A stretch of 5,761 nucleotides of DNA. It comes from Bacillota bacterium (lineage in GTDB: Bacteria; Bacillota_C; Negativicutes; CTSoil-072). The position numbers and the translations under genes were made by a program. The notes under the pieces are model-generated. The model ran no database searches. It was not told the origin of the DNA and was given only the letters and a program-made list of their open reading frames with translations. The DNA lies in assembly GCA_017861495.1 (NCBI GenBank), contig JAGFXW010000219.1:1-5761 (forward strand). Reading direction: 5' to 3'. Positions 5,014 through 5,761 of this stretch are shown here, piece after piece. Each line of letters opens with the position of its first letter. Position 1 is the first letter of the stretch.

Positions 5014-5761
5014 TTATTCCTGCGTTCGCTTGCGCAATTGGACGGCACAAACCTTGTATTCGTACGTTTTCGTCACCCGGTCATACGCGCCGTTGGTGAC
5101 CTCGTTGGTAGGGCACTCCGGATAATGAAAGGACAACCATACCATGCCGGGCAATACCTTATCGGTAACCCAAGCCTGGGCCGTTACCGTACTTCGGCGT
5201 GATTCCACCTCAACCCAATCGCCATCGTTAATTCCCAATTTACAGGCGTCATCAGGATGAACCATCGCTTTTTCTGCCGGCCGGAATTCGGTGAGCCAGC
5301 GCGACCGCCCGACAGTAGTCATGTTGTAATGGTACAGGATTCGGCCCGTGGACAACAAATACGGATATTCCGCATCCGGCTCTTCGTCTGGCGGCTGATG
5401 TTCGATCGCATGAAATTTACCAAACCCACAGGTAAAACGGCCGTTTTCATGCAAAAACTGCGTTCCCGGATGATCCTTATGCGGAACCGGCCATTGCAGC
5501 CCTTTTCCTTCCAACCGTTCGTAGCTGACACCGGCATAGATTGGCGCCAGGGACGCCATTTCCGCCAAAATTTCGGAAGGGTGGTCATAGCTCATTTTAT
5601 ACCCAAGCCGGTTGGCAAGCTCAATAATAATTTCGCTGTCCGGCCGGCTCTGGCCGATCGGCTCGATGGCCTTGCGCACTCTTTGGATCCGCCGTTCCGT
5701 ATTGACAAAACAGCCGTCCTTTTCGGCAAAACCGGACGCCGGCAATACAACGTCCGCCAAT
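5014..5761 (-). CDS. fdhA: Formate dehydrogenase alpha subunit, C-terminal part (5' end outside window)
   Basis: The last 248 residues of a molybdopterin oxidoreductase are visible. The frame is open to the window edge, where LADVVLPASGFAEKDGCFVN matches the internal (T)ADVVLPA-EKDGTF-N block of formate dehydrogenases. The TTG at the edge is therefore an internal Leu codon, not a start. Next come NTERRIQRVRKAIEPIGQSR (20-39 of the visible part) and the C-terminal molydopterin dinucleotide-binding domain: STGRILYHYNMTTVGRSRWL (137-156), a D-G-D (179-181) beta-barrel strand, GMVWLSFHYPE (205-215), and a final T-N-E-V-T-N-G-A-Y-D segment with EYKVCAVQLRK. Family enzymes bind W- or Mo-bis-MGD and oxidise formate or reduce CO2. 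The active-site Cys or selenocysteine and any iron-sulfur domains lie beyond the window. The family is well supported; the exact class (ferredoxin-, NAD- or hydrogenase-linked) cannot be seen. It converges on the AOR operon across a shared terminator. Confidence 0.9.
   Translation of the reverse strand, partial: LADVVLPASGFAEKDGCFVNTERRIQRVRKAIEPIGQSRPDSEIIIELANRLGYKMSYDHPSEILAEMASLAPIYAGVSYERLEGKGLQWPVPHKDHPGTQFLHENGRFTCGFGKFHAIEHQPPDEEPDAEYPYLLSTGRILYHYNMTTVGRSRWLTEFRPAEKAMVHPDDACKLGINDGDWVEVESRRSTVTAQAWVTDKVLPGMVWLSFHYPECPTNEVTNGAYDRVTKTYEYKVCAVQLRKRTQE

Noticed and set aside
4930..5202. 90-codon + strand frame over the operon terminator and formate dehydrogenase tail
   Set aside because: It runs through a hairpin terminator and antisense to a clear formate dehydrogenase C-terminus, and it has no family features.
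5758..5760. TTG as the start codon of the formate dehydrogenase gene
   Set aside because: The following residues (ADVVLPA and the EKDG block) belong deep inside formate dehydrogenase alpha subunits, so this is an internal Leu codon and the gene continues beyond the window.

Overview
The window is a chromosomal stretch from an anaerobic bacterium, most likely a Firmicute (an anaerobe of the Clostridia or Negativicutes type). The reasons are strong GGAGG-type ribosome binding sites, an AtoE-type short-chain fatty acid transporter, a DUF1232/YkvA protein, a tungsten/molybdenum aldehyde:ferredoxin oxidoreductase (AOR) with its small beta-grasp partner, and a formate dehydrogenase alpha subunit. 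The genus cannot be fixed from the sequence alone. No tRNA, rRNA, CRISPR array, insertion sequence or phage gene was seen.

Layout. Bases 1-98 hold the last codons of an unrecognised + strand gene, followed by a perfect inverted repeat. Bases 227-1555 (+) encode an AtoE-family permease that ends at a strong hairpin terminator (1579-1615). Converging on it from the - strand is a small DUF1232 (YkvA-like) membrane protein (1647-2024). A 338-base gap (2025-2362) separates this gene from the divergent AOR operon. It is purine-rich on the - strand and holds a hairpin and what may be the remains of one or two small - strand reading frames. The + strand operon is AOR (2363-4066), a MoaD/ThiS-like sulfur-carrier gene (4081-4301) and a nitroreductase-family flavoprotein (4335-4904), closed by a terminator at 4954-5010. 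The C-terminal part of a formate dehydrogenase alpha subunit (5014-5761, -) converges from the right and runs off the window.

How the genes may work together. AOR and formate dehydrogenase are both pterin-cofactor (W or Mo) oxidoreductases of anaerobic metabolism. MoaD-like proteins supply the dithiolene sulfur of the pterin cofactor, so a MoaD-like gene 14 bases behind an AOR gene suggests a dedicated cofactor partner. The nitroreductase-like flavoprotein is probably co-transcribed with them, but its substrate is unknown.

The most notable observation is in the MoaD-like gene. The uninterrupted frame stops after 63 codons without the obligatory C-terminal Gly-Gly. The -1 frame immediately continues with an ideal MoaD ending (FIPSGCKIVVLPVLCGG, then a stop). 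The gene is therefore frameshifted by mutation or sequencing error, or it is read by recoding. A standard gene caller would report only a short hypothetical protein here.
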